This document shows positions 18,706-26,528 of a DNA stretch of 35,913 nt, piece after piece. Numbering within the stretch: the first letter of the stretch is position 1; each line of letters begins with the position of its first letter. Below the pieces are notes generated by a model. That model had not been told where the DNA came from. It made no database searches and saw nothing but the letters and a program-made list of their open reading frames with translations. The position numbers were made by a program, and so were the translations under genes. The stretch comes from Deltaproteobacteria bacterium. Lineage in GTDB: Bacteria > Myxococcota_A > Polyangia > Polyangiales > Polyangiaceae. The DNA is taken from positions 1 to 35,913 of the forward strand of contig JACQWT010000094.1 in assembly GCA_016209145.1 (NCBI GenBank), read 5' to 3'.

Positions 18706-19635
18706 TCACTTGCAGCTTCCCGACTTGCGGTATGCCTCAAGCGTCTGCTCGCAGACCTCGTTCGCTATTGGCCCGCTCTGCTTCAAGTAGTTGTCGCAGT
18801 TCGAGGCGGCGGGGCTGCGCCCCGCGAGCTTGCGGCAGCAGGCCGCCACCTTCTCGCACACTTCGCTTGGGCCCCCGATGCCCGAGGTCCAGCCCACGGC
18901 CATGACGGCCGCGCCGATCCCCACGACGGCGCCGACCAGTCCGATCGCCAGGCCGATCTTGGCACCCAGGGGGAGCCGGAACCCGCCCACGGGGGCTCCG
19001 GCTGCCGCCGGCCAAGGCGCCATGGGGACCCCGCCAAAGCCCACGGCCGGCTGCGCCGCGCCATACCCTGGGGCGCCGAATGCCCCGGCCGCGGCGCCGA
19101 ATCCCCCGCCCGGGGCGCCGGGCCACTGGCCGGCCGGCGGCGCAGCCGCCCCGTAGCCGGCGGGGTAGGGAGAGGGGCCGGCACCGAACCCCCCTGGCGG
19201 CGCGGCCTGCCCCGGCGTCGCCGCCGCGCCCGGAAAAGCCGGCGGCGGGAGGCCCGTCGCCTCGATGGCCATGGCATGCGGGTTTGCCGGATCGACGCGC
19301 ACCCCGAGCCAGCTTCCGGGCTGCACCTGCGGGATCTGCAACTCGGAGACGAGGCTCGTCAACTGGGCGACGTAGGGTGCCGCTCCCGGAAAGTGCACCT
19401 CGAGCTGCAAGTGCAGCTCGAGCTGGCGGTTCACGCCCGTCGTCACCGTCATCGACCCCATCTGCACTTGCAGCACGCGGGCGTGGGCTGGCCGGCCGAT
19501 CTGGAGCAGCCGCCGGCGGGCGGCCTCACCGCCCGCCAGCCTGCCGAAGACGCGGAAGATGGTGAAGAACGCGCCAACGACCACCACGACCGTGATGACG
19601 AGGCCGGCGATGGGTATGAGGCTCATGGCGTCCAT
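18706..19635 (-). CDS. Two-TM protein with DUF3592-like domain and Cys-rich tail
   Basis: A 309-residue membrane protein starting at ATG 19635. An N-terminal helix (LIPIAGLVITVVVVVGAFFT) leads to a small beta domain: GRPAHARVLQVQMGSMTVT, VNRQLELHLQLEVHFPG, VQPGSWLGVRVDPANPHAMA. That layout (alternating strands ending in PGxxxxVRVDPxxP) resembles DUF3592-type domains of actinobacterial and myxobacterial membrane proteins. A Gly/Pro/Ala-rich linker (about 130-210) then precedes a second helix (IGLAIGLVGAVVGIGAAVMA) and an exported or cytoplasmic tail with six cysteines (VCEKVAACCRKLAG, CDNYLKQ, VCEQTLEAYRKSGSC). The function is unknown. It could be an operon partner of the spermidine-synthase-like gene 18 bp downstream, and it is divergent from the glycosyltransferase-like gene. 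Confidence 0.75.
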   Translation of the reverse strand: MDAMSLIPIAGLVITVVVVVGAFFTIFRVFGRLAGGEAARRRLLQIGRPAHARVLQVQMGSMTVTTGVNRQLELHLQLEVHFPGAAPYVAQLTSLVSELQIPQVQPGSWLGVRVDPANPHAMAIEATGLPPPAFPGAAATPGQAAPPGGFGAGPSPYPAGYGAAAPPAGQWPGAPGGGFGAAAGAFGAPGYGAAQPAVGFGGVPMAPWPAAAGAPVGGFRLPLGAKIGLAIGLVGAVVGIGAAVMAVGWTSGIGGPSEVCEKVAACCRKLAGRSPAASNCDNYLKQSGPIANEVCEQTLEAYRKSGSCK

Positions 19636-19730
19636 GTTGCTGGGCCAGGTTTATCCCGGGCGCCAGGGCCGGGCAAGCACGCACTCGGCCGTTCCGGCCC
19701 CGAGGCGAGACGGGGCTATACTTGCTCGGC

Positions 19731-21818
19731 ATGCTTCGTCGCCCTGGCCTGCTGCGCCGCGCGCTCGCCCACGCGCTTTGCCTCGCCTTGACCGCGCTTG
19801 CGGTGCGTCCCGTCGTCTCCCTCGTGCGCGTGCTCGCCGGCCGCCTGCGCTACCCATACGATCTGGAGTGGATGGAGGGGGCGAGCCTCGTGCAGGCACT
19901 GCGTCTGCTGCGCGGCAAGCCCCTGTACACGGTCTGCGACCACGGCTTCATCCCCATGCCCTACCCGCCCGGGCACTTCGTCGCCTTGGCGGCGTTGGGG
20001 AAGCTCTTCGGCCTCGGCTACGCCACGGGCCGCGCCCTGAGCGTGCTCGCCCTGGCTGCGTGCGCGCTGATCCTCGGCCGCGAGATCTGGCGGGCCTGTC
20101 CGCGGCACTGGAGCGCGCCGCTCTTCGTGCTTTTCGGCCTGGCCGCCATCGCCGGCGGCTTCCCGGTCGTGGGCGGCTGGTACGATCTCGTCCGGGTCGA
20201 TACGCTTTTCGTCGCCTGTCTCGTCGGCGCGACAGCGCTGTGCGCCGCGGCGCGCGTGGGCCGGGCTCGGGCCGCCCTCGCCGCCGCCGCGCTCGTTGCC
20301 GCCGTGTTCACGAAGCAGTCCGCGGCCCTGTACGCGCCCCTGCTCGCCTGGCTGCTCTGGCGCCGCGACCGCCGCGCCGCATGGTGGTTTCTCGGCACCC
20401 TCGCGCTCGCGTGTGGCGCCCTCTTCGCATGGCTCCAGATCGCCAGCGGCGGACGCTTCTGGATCACGGTGTTCGACGTCATGGCCAGCCACCCCTGGGT
20501 CGGCGCGCACGCCCGCGTGGCCGGGCTGCGGCTTCTCGTGCATGCCCCCTTCCTGCTGCTCGTGCCCGTGCTCGCGACGGGCGTCTACTGGCGGGGCCGG
20601 CCGCGACCCGAGACGGCCGTGTGGCTCGGCGTCCTCGCGCTCGCGCTACCGCAGTCGGTGCTCTCCTGCGCCAAGCTGGGCGCGCACGTCAACAACCTGA
20701 TGCCGGCCGTGGTGCTCGCCGGACCGGTCACGGCGCTGCTCGCCGCCGAAGCCGTACGTGCCGCGGCGCACGCTCGCCGCGGCCGCCTCTGGCTCGGCGC
20801 CCTGCTGGCGCTCGCCGCTGCACTGCCCCTGTGGCTGTGGCGCTTCGAAGTGCGCTCCTACCTGCCCTCCGGCCGGGACTGGCGCGCGGCGCGCGGCCTG
20901 GAGCGCGCCGTGGCGGCTGTGCGCGGTGAGGTCATCGCCCCGGCGCAGCCGTGGCTTGCCGTGCGCGCCGGCGCGGGGCCCGACCAGCCGGTGAGCCAAG
21001 CCTACGACGACGTCTACGCCCTGCGCCGCCTCGGCTTCGATCCGTTCGCGTGCCTGGCGAGCACGCCGGCGCGCTTCGCCATTCTCGACTCGGCCCCGAC
21101 CTCGCTCATGAAGGGCCTGCTCTTCAGCCAGTTCGAGCGGGCGCCGGCCGTGCACGCCGGGTGGCGGCCGGCGCCGGGCACCGCGCGCACGCGCCAGGGC
21201 TTGCCGGCGCAAGAGGACCGCGGCGGTGAGCCGGGCGGGCCGGCCATCCCCGCCTTGCGCGCTTCGCGCGGCGGCGCCGAGGCCGCCGTGCGCCCGGCCT
21301 TCGCCGGCCCGCTCACCCTGACCGGCTACCGCACCCGGGCCGCCCAGCTTCTGGAGCGCCGCCCGGAGCCCCGCCGCGTGCGCCGCCGCCTGCTCTTCGA
21401 CTTCGAGTCCAGTGACTACCGGGGATGGGAGGTCTCGGGCGACGCGTTCGCGGCCGGCCCGGCGCGCGATCCCGTGCCCGTGCACGGCTTCGCGGGCCAC
21501 AACCTGGCGAGCTCCTTTGCTCCGGGCCGGGGCGATGGCGCCGTGGGCGAACTGCGCTCGGCGCCCTTCGTCCTCGATCGCGATTACCTGGGGCTGCGCG
21601 TGGGCGGCGGAGCTTCGACGAGCGTTGGCGTAGAGATCGTGGTGAAGGGTCGGAGCGTCTTCGTCGCCCGGGGCCTCGACAGCGAGGTGCTCGTTCCGGT
21701 GCTCTGGCCGGTGGGCTCCCGGCGTGGGTCGCTCGCGCGGCTCGTCGTGCGCGATGCCGGTCGGAAAGGATGGCAGCACGTGCTCATCGACGACGTGGAG
21801 CTGTTCGACGAGGAGTGA
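19731..21818 (+). CDS. GT39-like polytopic glycosyltransferase with C-terminal beta domain
   Basis: A 695-residue integral membrane protein; ATG 19731 is preferred to TTG 19722. About ten hydrophobic helices cover residues 10-370. The first loop has the motif YPYDLEWMEGASLVQALRLL, whose Asp/Glu pair is characteristic of dolichyl/undecaprenyl-phosphate-sugar mannosyltransferase-like (GT39/GT-C) enzymes. VVGGWYDLVRVDTLF and a FTKQSA segment also fit GT-C membrane transferases that move a lipid-linked sugar onto an extracytoplasmic acceptor. The last 180 residues (LFDFESSDYRGWEVSGDAF, VGELRSAPFVLDRDYLGLRV, VRDAGRKGWQHVLIDDVELF) look like a carbohydrate-binding, galactose-binding-like beta-sandwich. 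The acceptor is unknown. It is followed after 26 bp by recD2 on the same strand. Confidence 0.82.
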   Translation: MLRRPGLLRRALAHALCLALTALAVRPVVSLVRVLAGRLRYPYDLEWMEGASLVQALRLLRGKPLYTVCDHGFIPMPYPPGHFVALAALGKLFGLGYATGRALSVLALAACALILGREIWRACPRHWSAPLFVLFGLAAIAGGFPVVGGWYDLVRVDTLFVACLVGATALCAAARVGRARAALAAAALVAAVFTKQSAALYAPLLAWLLWRRDRRAAWWFLGTLALACGALFAWLQIASGGRFWITVFDVMASHPWVGAHARVAGLRLLVHAPFLLLVPVLATGVYWRGRPRPETAVWLGVLALALPQSVLSCAKLGAHVNNLMPAVVLAGPVTALLAAEAVRAAAHARRGRLWLGALLALAAALPLWLWRFEVRSYLPSGRDWRAARGLERAVAAVRGEVIAPAQPWLAVRAGAGPDQPVSQAYDDVYALRRLGFDPFACLASTPARFAILDSAPTSLMKGLLFSQFERAPAVHAGWRPAPGTARTRQGLPAQEDRGGEPGGPAIPALRASRGGAEAAVRPAFAGPLTLTGYRTRAAQLLERRPEPRRVRRRLLFDFESSDYRGWEVSGDAFAAGPARDPVPVHGFAGHNLASSFAPGRGDGAVGELRSAPFVLDRDYLGLRVGGGASTSVGVEIVVKGRSVFVARGLDSEVLVPVLWPVGSRRGSLARLVVRDAGRKGWQHVLIDDVELFDEE

Positions 21819-21844
21819 GAGGAAAACGCGTGTAGGATCTCGCG

Positions 21845-24085
21845 GTGAGTCGCGCCTCTGCCAAGCCGAGCAACGCGCGAGCGCTGCCCGCCCAGGCCGA
21901 GCTGGCCCTGCCCGGTGCCAAGCTGGAGCCGCAGGACGTGCTCGAGGGCGAGGTCGTCCGCGTGACTTACCAGGACGAGGCGAGCGGCTTTCGCGTGCTG
22001 CGCGTGCAGGTGCCGGGCCGCGCCCTGCCCGACACCGTGGTTGGCACGCTCCCGGCGGCGGCGCCCGGAACGCGGGTGCGTGCCACCGGCCGCTACGTGG
22101 AGGATGCCAAGCACGGCCGGCAGTTCCGGGCCCAGACCCTGCTGCCGCTCGCGCCGGCGACCCTGCAAGGAGTGGAGCGCTACCTCGCATCCGGGATGGT
22201 GCGGGGCATAGGCCGCGCCTTCGCGCGCCGCATCGTCGCCACCTTCGGCGAGGACACCTTGCGGGTGCTCGACCAGCACCCGGAGAAGCTCGGGGAGGTG
22301 CCCGGCCTGGGCCAGCGGCGCGTGGCGGCAGTCGTGCAGGCTTGGAAGGAGCACCGCGACATCGGCGCCATAATGGTTTTTCTTCAGGCTCACGGCGCCT
22401 CGCCCGCGCTGGCGACGCGCATCTACAAGCACTTCGGCGCCGAGGCCATCAACGTGGTCTCGCGTGCGCCCTTCCGGCTCGCGCTCGAGGTCTGGGGCAT
22501 CGGCTTCCTGACGGCCGACGCCATCGCGCGCCAGGTGGGCGTGGCGGCCGACTCCCCCGACCGCATCCAGGCCGGCCTCATGCACTGCCTGCACGAGCAC
22601 GCCGGCCGGGGGCACGTCTACGCGGAGCGCGAACGGCTAGCCGAACGGGCCGCCGAGATGCTCGGGTGCCAGGCCGAGCCAATCGCGCCTGCGCTCGAGG
22701 CGCTCGCCGCCGCGGGCCGCGTGCGCAGCGAGGGCCTCGATGGCAACGCGTACGCGGTCTACCTCAGCAGCCTCTGGGGGGCCGAGCAGCGCGTGGCCGA
22801 GCGGCTCGGGGCCCTGCTCGGCACCGGCGCCCCGCTCGGCCGCGCCGAACATGCCGTCGCCCAGTTCGAGCGCCTCTCGCGCCTGAGCCTTGCGCCGGCA
22901 CAGCGCGACGCCGTGGGCCAGGCGGCCCGGAGCAAGGTGCTCGTCATCACCGGGGGGCCCGGCGTAGGCAAGACGACCATCGTCAAGGCCATCCTCGCCC
23001 TCTTCGACACCGCCCGGATCGAGGTGCTCCTTTGCGCGCCCACCGGGCGAGCGGCCAAGCGCCTGAGCGAGGCCACGGGGCGTGAGGCCAAGACCATCCA
23101 TCGGTTGCTGGAGCTCCAGCCCAAGGCCGGGCGCTTCGCCCGCTGTCGTGCTCGCCCGCTCGAGGCCGGGGCGGTCATCGTGGATGAGGCATCGATGGTC
23201 GACCTCGAGCTCGCCGACGCGCTGCTGCAAGCCGTGCCGGACGACGCGCGGCTCGTGCTCGTGGGAGACGTCGACCAGCTCCCCTCGGTCGGCCCGGGCG
23301 CGGTGCTGCGCGACGTGATCGCCTCGGGTCGCGTCCCCACCGTGCTTCTTACCCAGATCTTCCGGCAAGCCGAGGGCAGCAGCATCGTCGAGAACGCCCA
23401 CCGCATCCACGACGGCCTCGCACCGGTCGGGGCCAAGCACAAGAGCGAGCAGTTCTACGTCGTCGAGCGCCGCGATCCCGAGGCGGCGGCCGAGCTCATC
23501 CGCGAGCTCGTCACGCGCCGCATCCCCGAGGGCTTCGGCCTCGATCCGCTGCGCGACATCCAGGTCCTGACTCCCATGCAGCGCGGCGTGGCCGGCGCCG
23601 TGGCCCTGAACGCGATGCTCCAGCAGGCCCTGAACCCCGCCGGAGCCGAGGTGCGCCGCGGCGAGCGCGTGCTGCGCGTGGGCGACAAGGTGATGCAGCT
23701 TCGCAACGACTACGACAAGGACGTCTTCAACGGCGACATCGGCCGCATCTGCGCCGTGGATCCTGCGCAGCGCCGCATCGGCGTGCGCTTCGACGAGCGC
23801 GAGGTGGACTACGGCGAGAGTGAGCTCGACGAGCTTACGCTGGCCTATGCCATCAGCATCCACAAGAGCCAGGGCACGGAGTACCCCGCGGTGGTGGTGC
23901 CGCTCTTGACGCAGCACTTCGTCATGCTCGCCCGCAACCTGCTCTACACGGCCGTCACGCGGGGCAAGCGCCTCGTGGTACTCGTGGCCGATCCGCGCGC
24001 CCTGCGCATCGCGCTCGGCGAGGTGCGCAGGGAGGAGCGGCGCACGAGGCTGGCGGAGATCCTGCGCCGCAGCGGCGCAGCTTGA
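21845..24085 (+). CDS. recD2: RecD2-type 5'-3' DNA helicase
   Basis: A 746-residue superfamily 1B helicase starting at GTG 21845. The N-terminal OB-like segment (LEGEVVRVTYQDEASGFRVL) and tandem helix-hairpin-helix region (SGMVRGIGRAFARRIVATFG, EVPGLGQRRVAAVVQAW) are the hallmark of RecD2 rather than RecBCD-associated RecD. Motor motifs follow: Q-like LAPAQRDAV, Walker A GGPGVGKTT (370-378), APTGRAAKRLSEATG, Walker B VIVDEASMVDLEL, motif III LVGDVDQLPSVGPG, LTQIFRQAEGS, and near the C-terminus AISIHKSQGTEYPAVVVP with YTAVTRGKRLVVLV. The length matches RecD2. It would work in replication-fork and repair processing independent of RecBC; no recB or recC genes lie nearby. Confidence 0.96.
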   Translation: MSRASAKPSNARALPAQAELALPGAKLEPQDVLEGEVVRVTYQDEASGFRVLRVQVPGRALPDTVVGTLPAAAPGTRVRATGRYVEDAKHGRQFRAQTLLPLAPATLQGVERYLASGMVRGIGRAFARRIVATFGEDTLRVLDQHPEKLGEVPGLGQRRVAAVVQAWKEHRDIGAIMVFLQAHGASPALATRIYKHFGAEAINVVSRAPFRLALEVWGIGFLTADAIARQVGVAADSPDRIQAGLMHCLHEHAGRGHVYAERERLAERAAEMLGCQAEPIAPALEALAAAGRVRSEGLDGNAYAVYLSSLWGAEQRVAERLGALLGTGAPLGRAEHAVAQFERLSRLSLAPAQRDAVGQAARSKVLVITGGPGVGKTTIVKAILALFDTARIEVLLCAPTGRAAKRLSEATGREAKTIHRLLELQPKAGRFARCRARPLEAGAVIVDEASMVDLELADALLQAVPDDARLVLVGDVDQLPSVGPGAVLRDVIASGRVPTVLLTQIFRQAEGSSIVENAHRIHDGLAPVGAKHKSEQFYVVERRDPEAAAELIRELVTRRIPEGFGLDPLRDIQVLTPMQRGVAGAVALNAMLQQALNPAGAEVRRGERVLRVGDKVMQLRNDYDKDVFNGDIGRICAVDPAQRRIGVRFDEREVDYGESELDELTLAYAISIHKSQGTEYPAVVVPLLTQHFVMLARNLLYTAVTRGKRLVVLVADPRALRIALGEVRREERRTRLAEILRRSGAA

Positions 24086-24102
24086 CGCGAGAGGCGCCGA
24101 GG

Positions 24103-24119
24103 CTTACCCTAAGAGTAAG
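24103..24119. promoter_or_regulatory. Inverted repeat, candidate antitoxin operator
   Basis: CTTAC and GTAAG flank a seven-base spacer (CCTAAGA), 14 bp before the antitoxin start and abutting its AAGGAG ribosome site. AbrB/SpoVT-type antitoxins commonly repress their own operon through short palindromes in this position. The symmetry is short, so this is tentative. Confidence 0.4.
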
Positions 24120-24132
24120 GAGTGCTGTCGTC

Positions 24133-24399
24133 GTGCTTGCGGTCTGCGTCTCCTCCAAAGGTCAGGTCGTGATTCCCAGGGATGTCCGCGCCAAGCTCGG
24201 CTTGCGGCAGGGCGACCGTCTCGAGGTCAGCCTCGATGGCGAGCTAATCGTGTTGCGCCGTATTGACCGGGAGCCCGACCGGCGGGACTGGCGGCGCTGG
24301 GAGGGCGTGCTGGCCGGTACCACGGCGCTGCAGGACCACCTGGCCGAGCACCGCGAGGAGGTGGAGCGCGATGTATGCGTTCACGCATTGCGGCGCTAG
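24133..24399 (+). CDS. AbrB/SpoVT-type antitoxin (VapB-like), altered C-terminus
   Basis: An 88-residue protein. GTG 24133 is chosen because AAGGAG lies ten bases upstream and because the product then begins directly with the swapped-hairpin DNA-binding domain: LAVCVSSKGQVVIPRDVR, then LRQGDRLEVSLDGELIVL. The C-terminal half (DWRRWEGVLAGTTALQDHLA, EHREEVERD) is the usual toxin-binding helix. The last eight residues (VCVHALRR) and the stop come from repeat element copy B, so the natural end probably lay at or just after VERD. It overlaps the toxin frame (ATG 24371), the usual translational coupling of vapBC. It would neutralise the toxin and repress the operon. Confidence 0.85.
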   Translation: MLAVCVSSKGQVVIPRDVRAKLGLRQGDRLEVSLDGELIVLRRIDREPDRRDWRRWEGVLAGTTALQDHLAEHREEVERDVCVHALRR

Positions 24400-24907
24400 C
24401 AACGACGGCTCGCCGAGTCGGCCGCGATCGCGGCTTACGTCCTCGGCCCGGGTCCTCACGTACAGGAGTACGCTGCGGCCCGGGCCTCCGGGCGCGCTCA
24501 TGCGCGCAGCCCCCGTGCTCGCCTGGCTGCAGCGCGAGCCCGGGTTCGCGACCGTAAGGAAACACCTGGAGGGGGCCAAGAACGAAGGCGGCGAAGCGTG
24601 CATCATCTCCGCCATCAACCTCGGGGAGATCTACTACCGGCTGGCCCGCGGCCGGGGGCGGGAGGCGGCGGATCGGTTTTGGGAGGATGTGCGGTCGGCA
24701 GCGCTCCCGCTGGAGGTGATTGAAGCCACGCTACCGCGGGTGCGGGCGGCGGCCCGGCTCAAGGCTCGCCACCGGCTCTCCTATGCCGACGCGTTCGCCG
24801 TGGCGGCGGCCGTCGAGCACGGCGCGCCGCTGCTGACCGGCGACCCCGAGATCCTCGCGCTGGAGGATGTCGAGGGCTTGAACGTTGTGCGGCTCCCGAG
24901 GCGGTGA
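24371..24907 (+). pseudogene. PIN-domain toxin (VapC-like) with element-replaced N-terminus
   Basis: The frame from ATG 24371 reads through repeat element copy B for about 43 codons and joins, without a stop, to a PIN domain beginning APVLAWLQREPGF. An alternative start, ATG 24500, gives 135 residues. Counting from there, the acidic residues E43 (INLGEIYYRLA), D97 (LSYADAFAVA) and D115 (LLTGDPEIL) are present. The first essential aspartate, normally in a start like MxxLDASAVLAWL, is gone: the residues before VLAWL are MRAAP. VapC ribonucleases need that acid for metal binding, so this toxin is probably inactive, or is a chimera under relaxed selection. Without the element it would have been a normal toxin of about 140 residues. 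Confidence 0.75.
24373..24499 (+). mobile_element. Short inverted-repeat element, copy B (right end missing)
   Basis: By eye it differs from the first 127 bp of copy C at only two positions (24396 region T for C, and A for G in CTTACGTCC). It starts GTATG plus CGTTCACGCATT and ends abruptly after GGGCGCGCTC. The last 48 or so bases, including the right inverted repeat, are missing together with the first codons of the toxin, so a deletion followed or accompanied insertion. No flanking duplication remains. Confidence 0.85.
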
Positions 24908-24975
24908 CCAGTACGGCATGGCTGCCGTGGGTGTGACCGGCGTGGAGGGCCGGCGGCATCGATATGCGGCGGCGC

Positions 24976-25461
24976 TCAGAAGCCGCGATCGCGCGGCGGC
25001 GGCAGCCCCCCCGGCGCGGGCGGCGCAGGTGGCGCCATGTCCGTGCAAGCACGGCTCTCGCACGGCACCCAGGATGGCGGCGGCGTCGCGGCAGCCGGCG
25101 GCGGCGCAAGTGCGGGCGGACCGGCCGGGGCGGCGGGAGCCAGCGGCGGCGGCGCCGGCGGCCATGAGATGGGAGCGGCCGGCTGGCGGGGCGCGTCGAG
25201 CCGCCATAGGCAGGTGGCGCGGCCCCCCGCCTGGTCACAGATCTCCACGTAGGTGTACCGCCGGCCGCAGCCGGCCACGCCCTTGGTGCGCTCGCCCAAG
25301 TGGTAGAGCATGAGCTGCTCGGCCGGGCAGTCGAGATCGAACTCCGAGCGCGCGCGCAGTTGCAGCAGCGTGGCGCGGGCGATCGGCGGCGGGGCGCATG
25401 TCGCCAGCACCGCGAGCGCGAGCGGGGTGCAGCATGCCAGGAGAAGCCTCGCCGCCACCAT
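24976..25461 (-). CDS. Small Cys-containing lipoprotein, Pro/Ala-rich tail
   Basis: A 161-residue exported protein starting at ATG 25461. The signal ends in a lipobox-like VLATC. The folded part (ARATLLQLRARSEFDLDCPA, EQLMLYHLGERTKGVAGCGR, RYTYVEICDQ, RATCLWRLD) matches a recurrent small myxobacterial domain in which two spaced cysteines (DLDCP and GVAGCGRRYTYVxxC) probably pair. The tail is Pro/Ala-rich with CESRAC near the end. I cannot name a function. Its stop lies 68 bp from the converging toxin gene. Upstream, the 119-bp inverted-repeat element separates it from the LamG-like gene. Confidence 0.7.
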   Translation of the reverse strand: MVAARLLLACCTPLALAVLATCAPPPIARATLLQLRARSEFDLDCPAEQLMLYHLGERTKGVAGCGRRYTYVEICDQAGGRATCLWRLDAPRQPAAPISWPPAPPPLAPAAPAGPPALAPPPAAATPPPSWVPCESRACTDMAPPAPPAPGGLPPPRDRGF

Positions 25462-25477
25462 TTTGAGATTCCGGTGT

Positions 25478-25596
25478 TAGGAGTCTGTCGGAGTAAAAAC
25501 TAAGTTCGCGGAATTGTTCGGTTCCAGCGGCAGAGTAAAGTGAGCGATTTCGATAACTTGGACCATTTCGAGCGCGCTTTCTCCGACACACTCCTA
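25478..25596. mobile_element. 119-bp MITE-like element with 16-bp inverted ends
   Basis: TAGGAGTCTGTCGGAG (25478-25493) and its inverse CTCCGACACACTCCTA (25581-25596) match at 15 of 16 positions and enclose 87 bp that is visibly richer in A/T than its neighbours. There is no transposase frame inside. Inverted ends of this GTCTGTCGGAGTA type are common at insertion sequences, so this is probably a deletion derivative or MITE. No clear flanking duplication was found. Its right end supplies the stop codon of the LamG-like gene. Confidence 0.75.
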
Positions 25597-26493
25597 GCAC
25601 TTCCCGCCGGCCGCAGCGCAGATCTCGGCCGGGCTGCGGACCGTGCCGAACAGCCGCAGCCCGTCCAGCCTCCCCAGGAACGGGTCGCCGGAAGGCGCGT
25701 TCGAGCCCACGCTGATCGGCGTCTGGCCCAGCGTCGTGTCGAGCGCGCCCGTGGCGAGCTGCGCCACCGCGGCGCCGGCGAGGTAGACGGTGATGGTCCC
25801 GGCGCCGATGGTGCAGGCCACGTGCGTCCAAGCCTGGGCCGGGATGGGTGCCCCGGCGCGCTGGGCGCCCCCGCCCGCGCAACAGATCCCATCCGGGTAC
25901 AGGAACAGACCCCAGCGGCCGTCGTGGTCCGCGATCCCTTCGCGCCCCTCGGCGGGCAACGCATCGGGATAGACCCGGATCTCGATGCTGAGCTCCGTCA
26001 GGGCGTAGCTCGGGGTCTCCGGCACGCGCACGAGGCTCTGCGCGCCAAGCACGATGGCCAGCTTCTCGACCCCGGGGGCGAACTGCACGCCCGAGGCAGT
26101 GGCGTGGTTCTGCTGGGACGATCCGTCGGCCACGTCGCCGTCGAAGCGGTAGCAGCCGACGAGGGCCGAGGAGTCGCAAAAGCCGGGGGGCGGCGGCGGC
26201 TGCGGCCCGCCGCCACCGCCGTGGCCGGTGCCGCCGGGGCCCGCGGCGCCAGTGGCCACGTCCCCGCCACCGGTCCCGGCCGCGCCGGCCCCGCCTGCCC
26301 CGGTGGCGCCGCCCGCGGCCGCGGCTGCCGCGCTGCCGGCTGCCCCGAAGCTGCCGAGTGCGCCCACCGTGAACGGCTCCCCGCAACCAGCACCTGCGAG
26401 CAGGCCCGCCGGTGACAGCAGGACCGCCGTCCCGAGCAGGGCGGCCGCGCCGGACCGGGACGCTGCGCCCGGGTCTGTGCGTGCGCTGCACAC
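25594..26493 (-). CDS. LamG/concanavalin-like lipoprotein
   Basis: A 299-residue exported protein from GTG 26493. A signal (LGTAVLLSPAGLLAGAGC) is followed by a Gly/Ala/Thr-rich linker to about residue 100. A LamG-like jelly roll then follows: LVGCYRFDGDVADGSSQQNH, SLVRVPETPSYALTELSIEI, WTHVACTIGAGTITVYLAGA, and DPFLGRLDGLRLFGTVRSPA with the final AEICAAAGGKC. Such domains bind glycans or proteins at the cell surface; the ligand is unknown. The stop codon TAG is the end of the 119-bp inverted-repeat element, so the original C-terminus may have been a few residues longer. An out-of-frame cyclase remnant lies immediately upstream. Confidence 0.82.
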   Translation of the reverse strand: MCSARTDPGAASRSGAAALLGTAVLLSPAGLLAGAGCGEPFTVGALGSFGAAGSAAAAAAGGATGAGGAGAAGTGGGDVATGAAGPGGTGHGGGGGPQPPPPPGFCDSSALVGCYRFDGDVADGSSQQNHATASGVQFAPGVEKLAIVLGAQSLVRVPETPSYALTELSIEIRVYPDALPAEGREGIADHDGRWGLFLYPDGICCAGGGAQRAGAPIPAQAWTHVACTIGAGTITVYLAGAAVAQLATGALDTTLGQTPISVGSNAPSGDPFLGRLDGLRLFGTVRSPAEICAAAGGKC

Positions 26494-26528
26494 CCCTGCA
26501 CAGTATCACCGAAGCTGCCCGCGCCCGC

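Noticed and set aside
24263-24370. In-frame extension of the toxin reading frame upstream of ATG 24371
   Set aside because: It is the second frame of the antitoxin gene; its translation (TGSPTGGTGGAGRAC) is a shadow.
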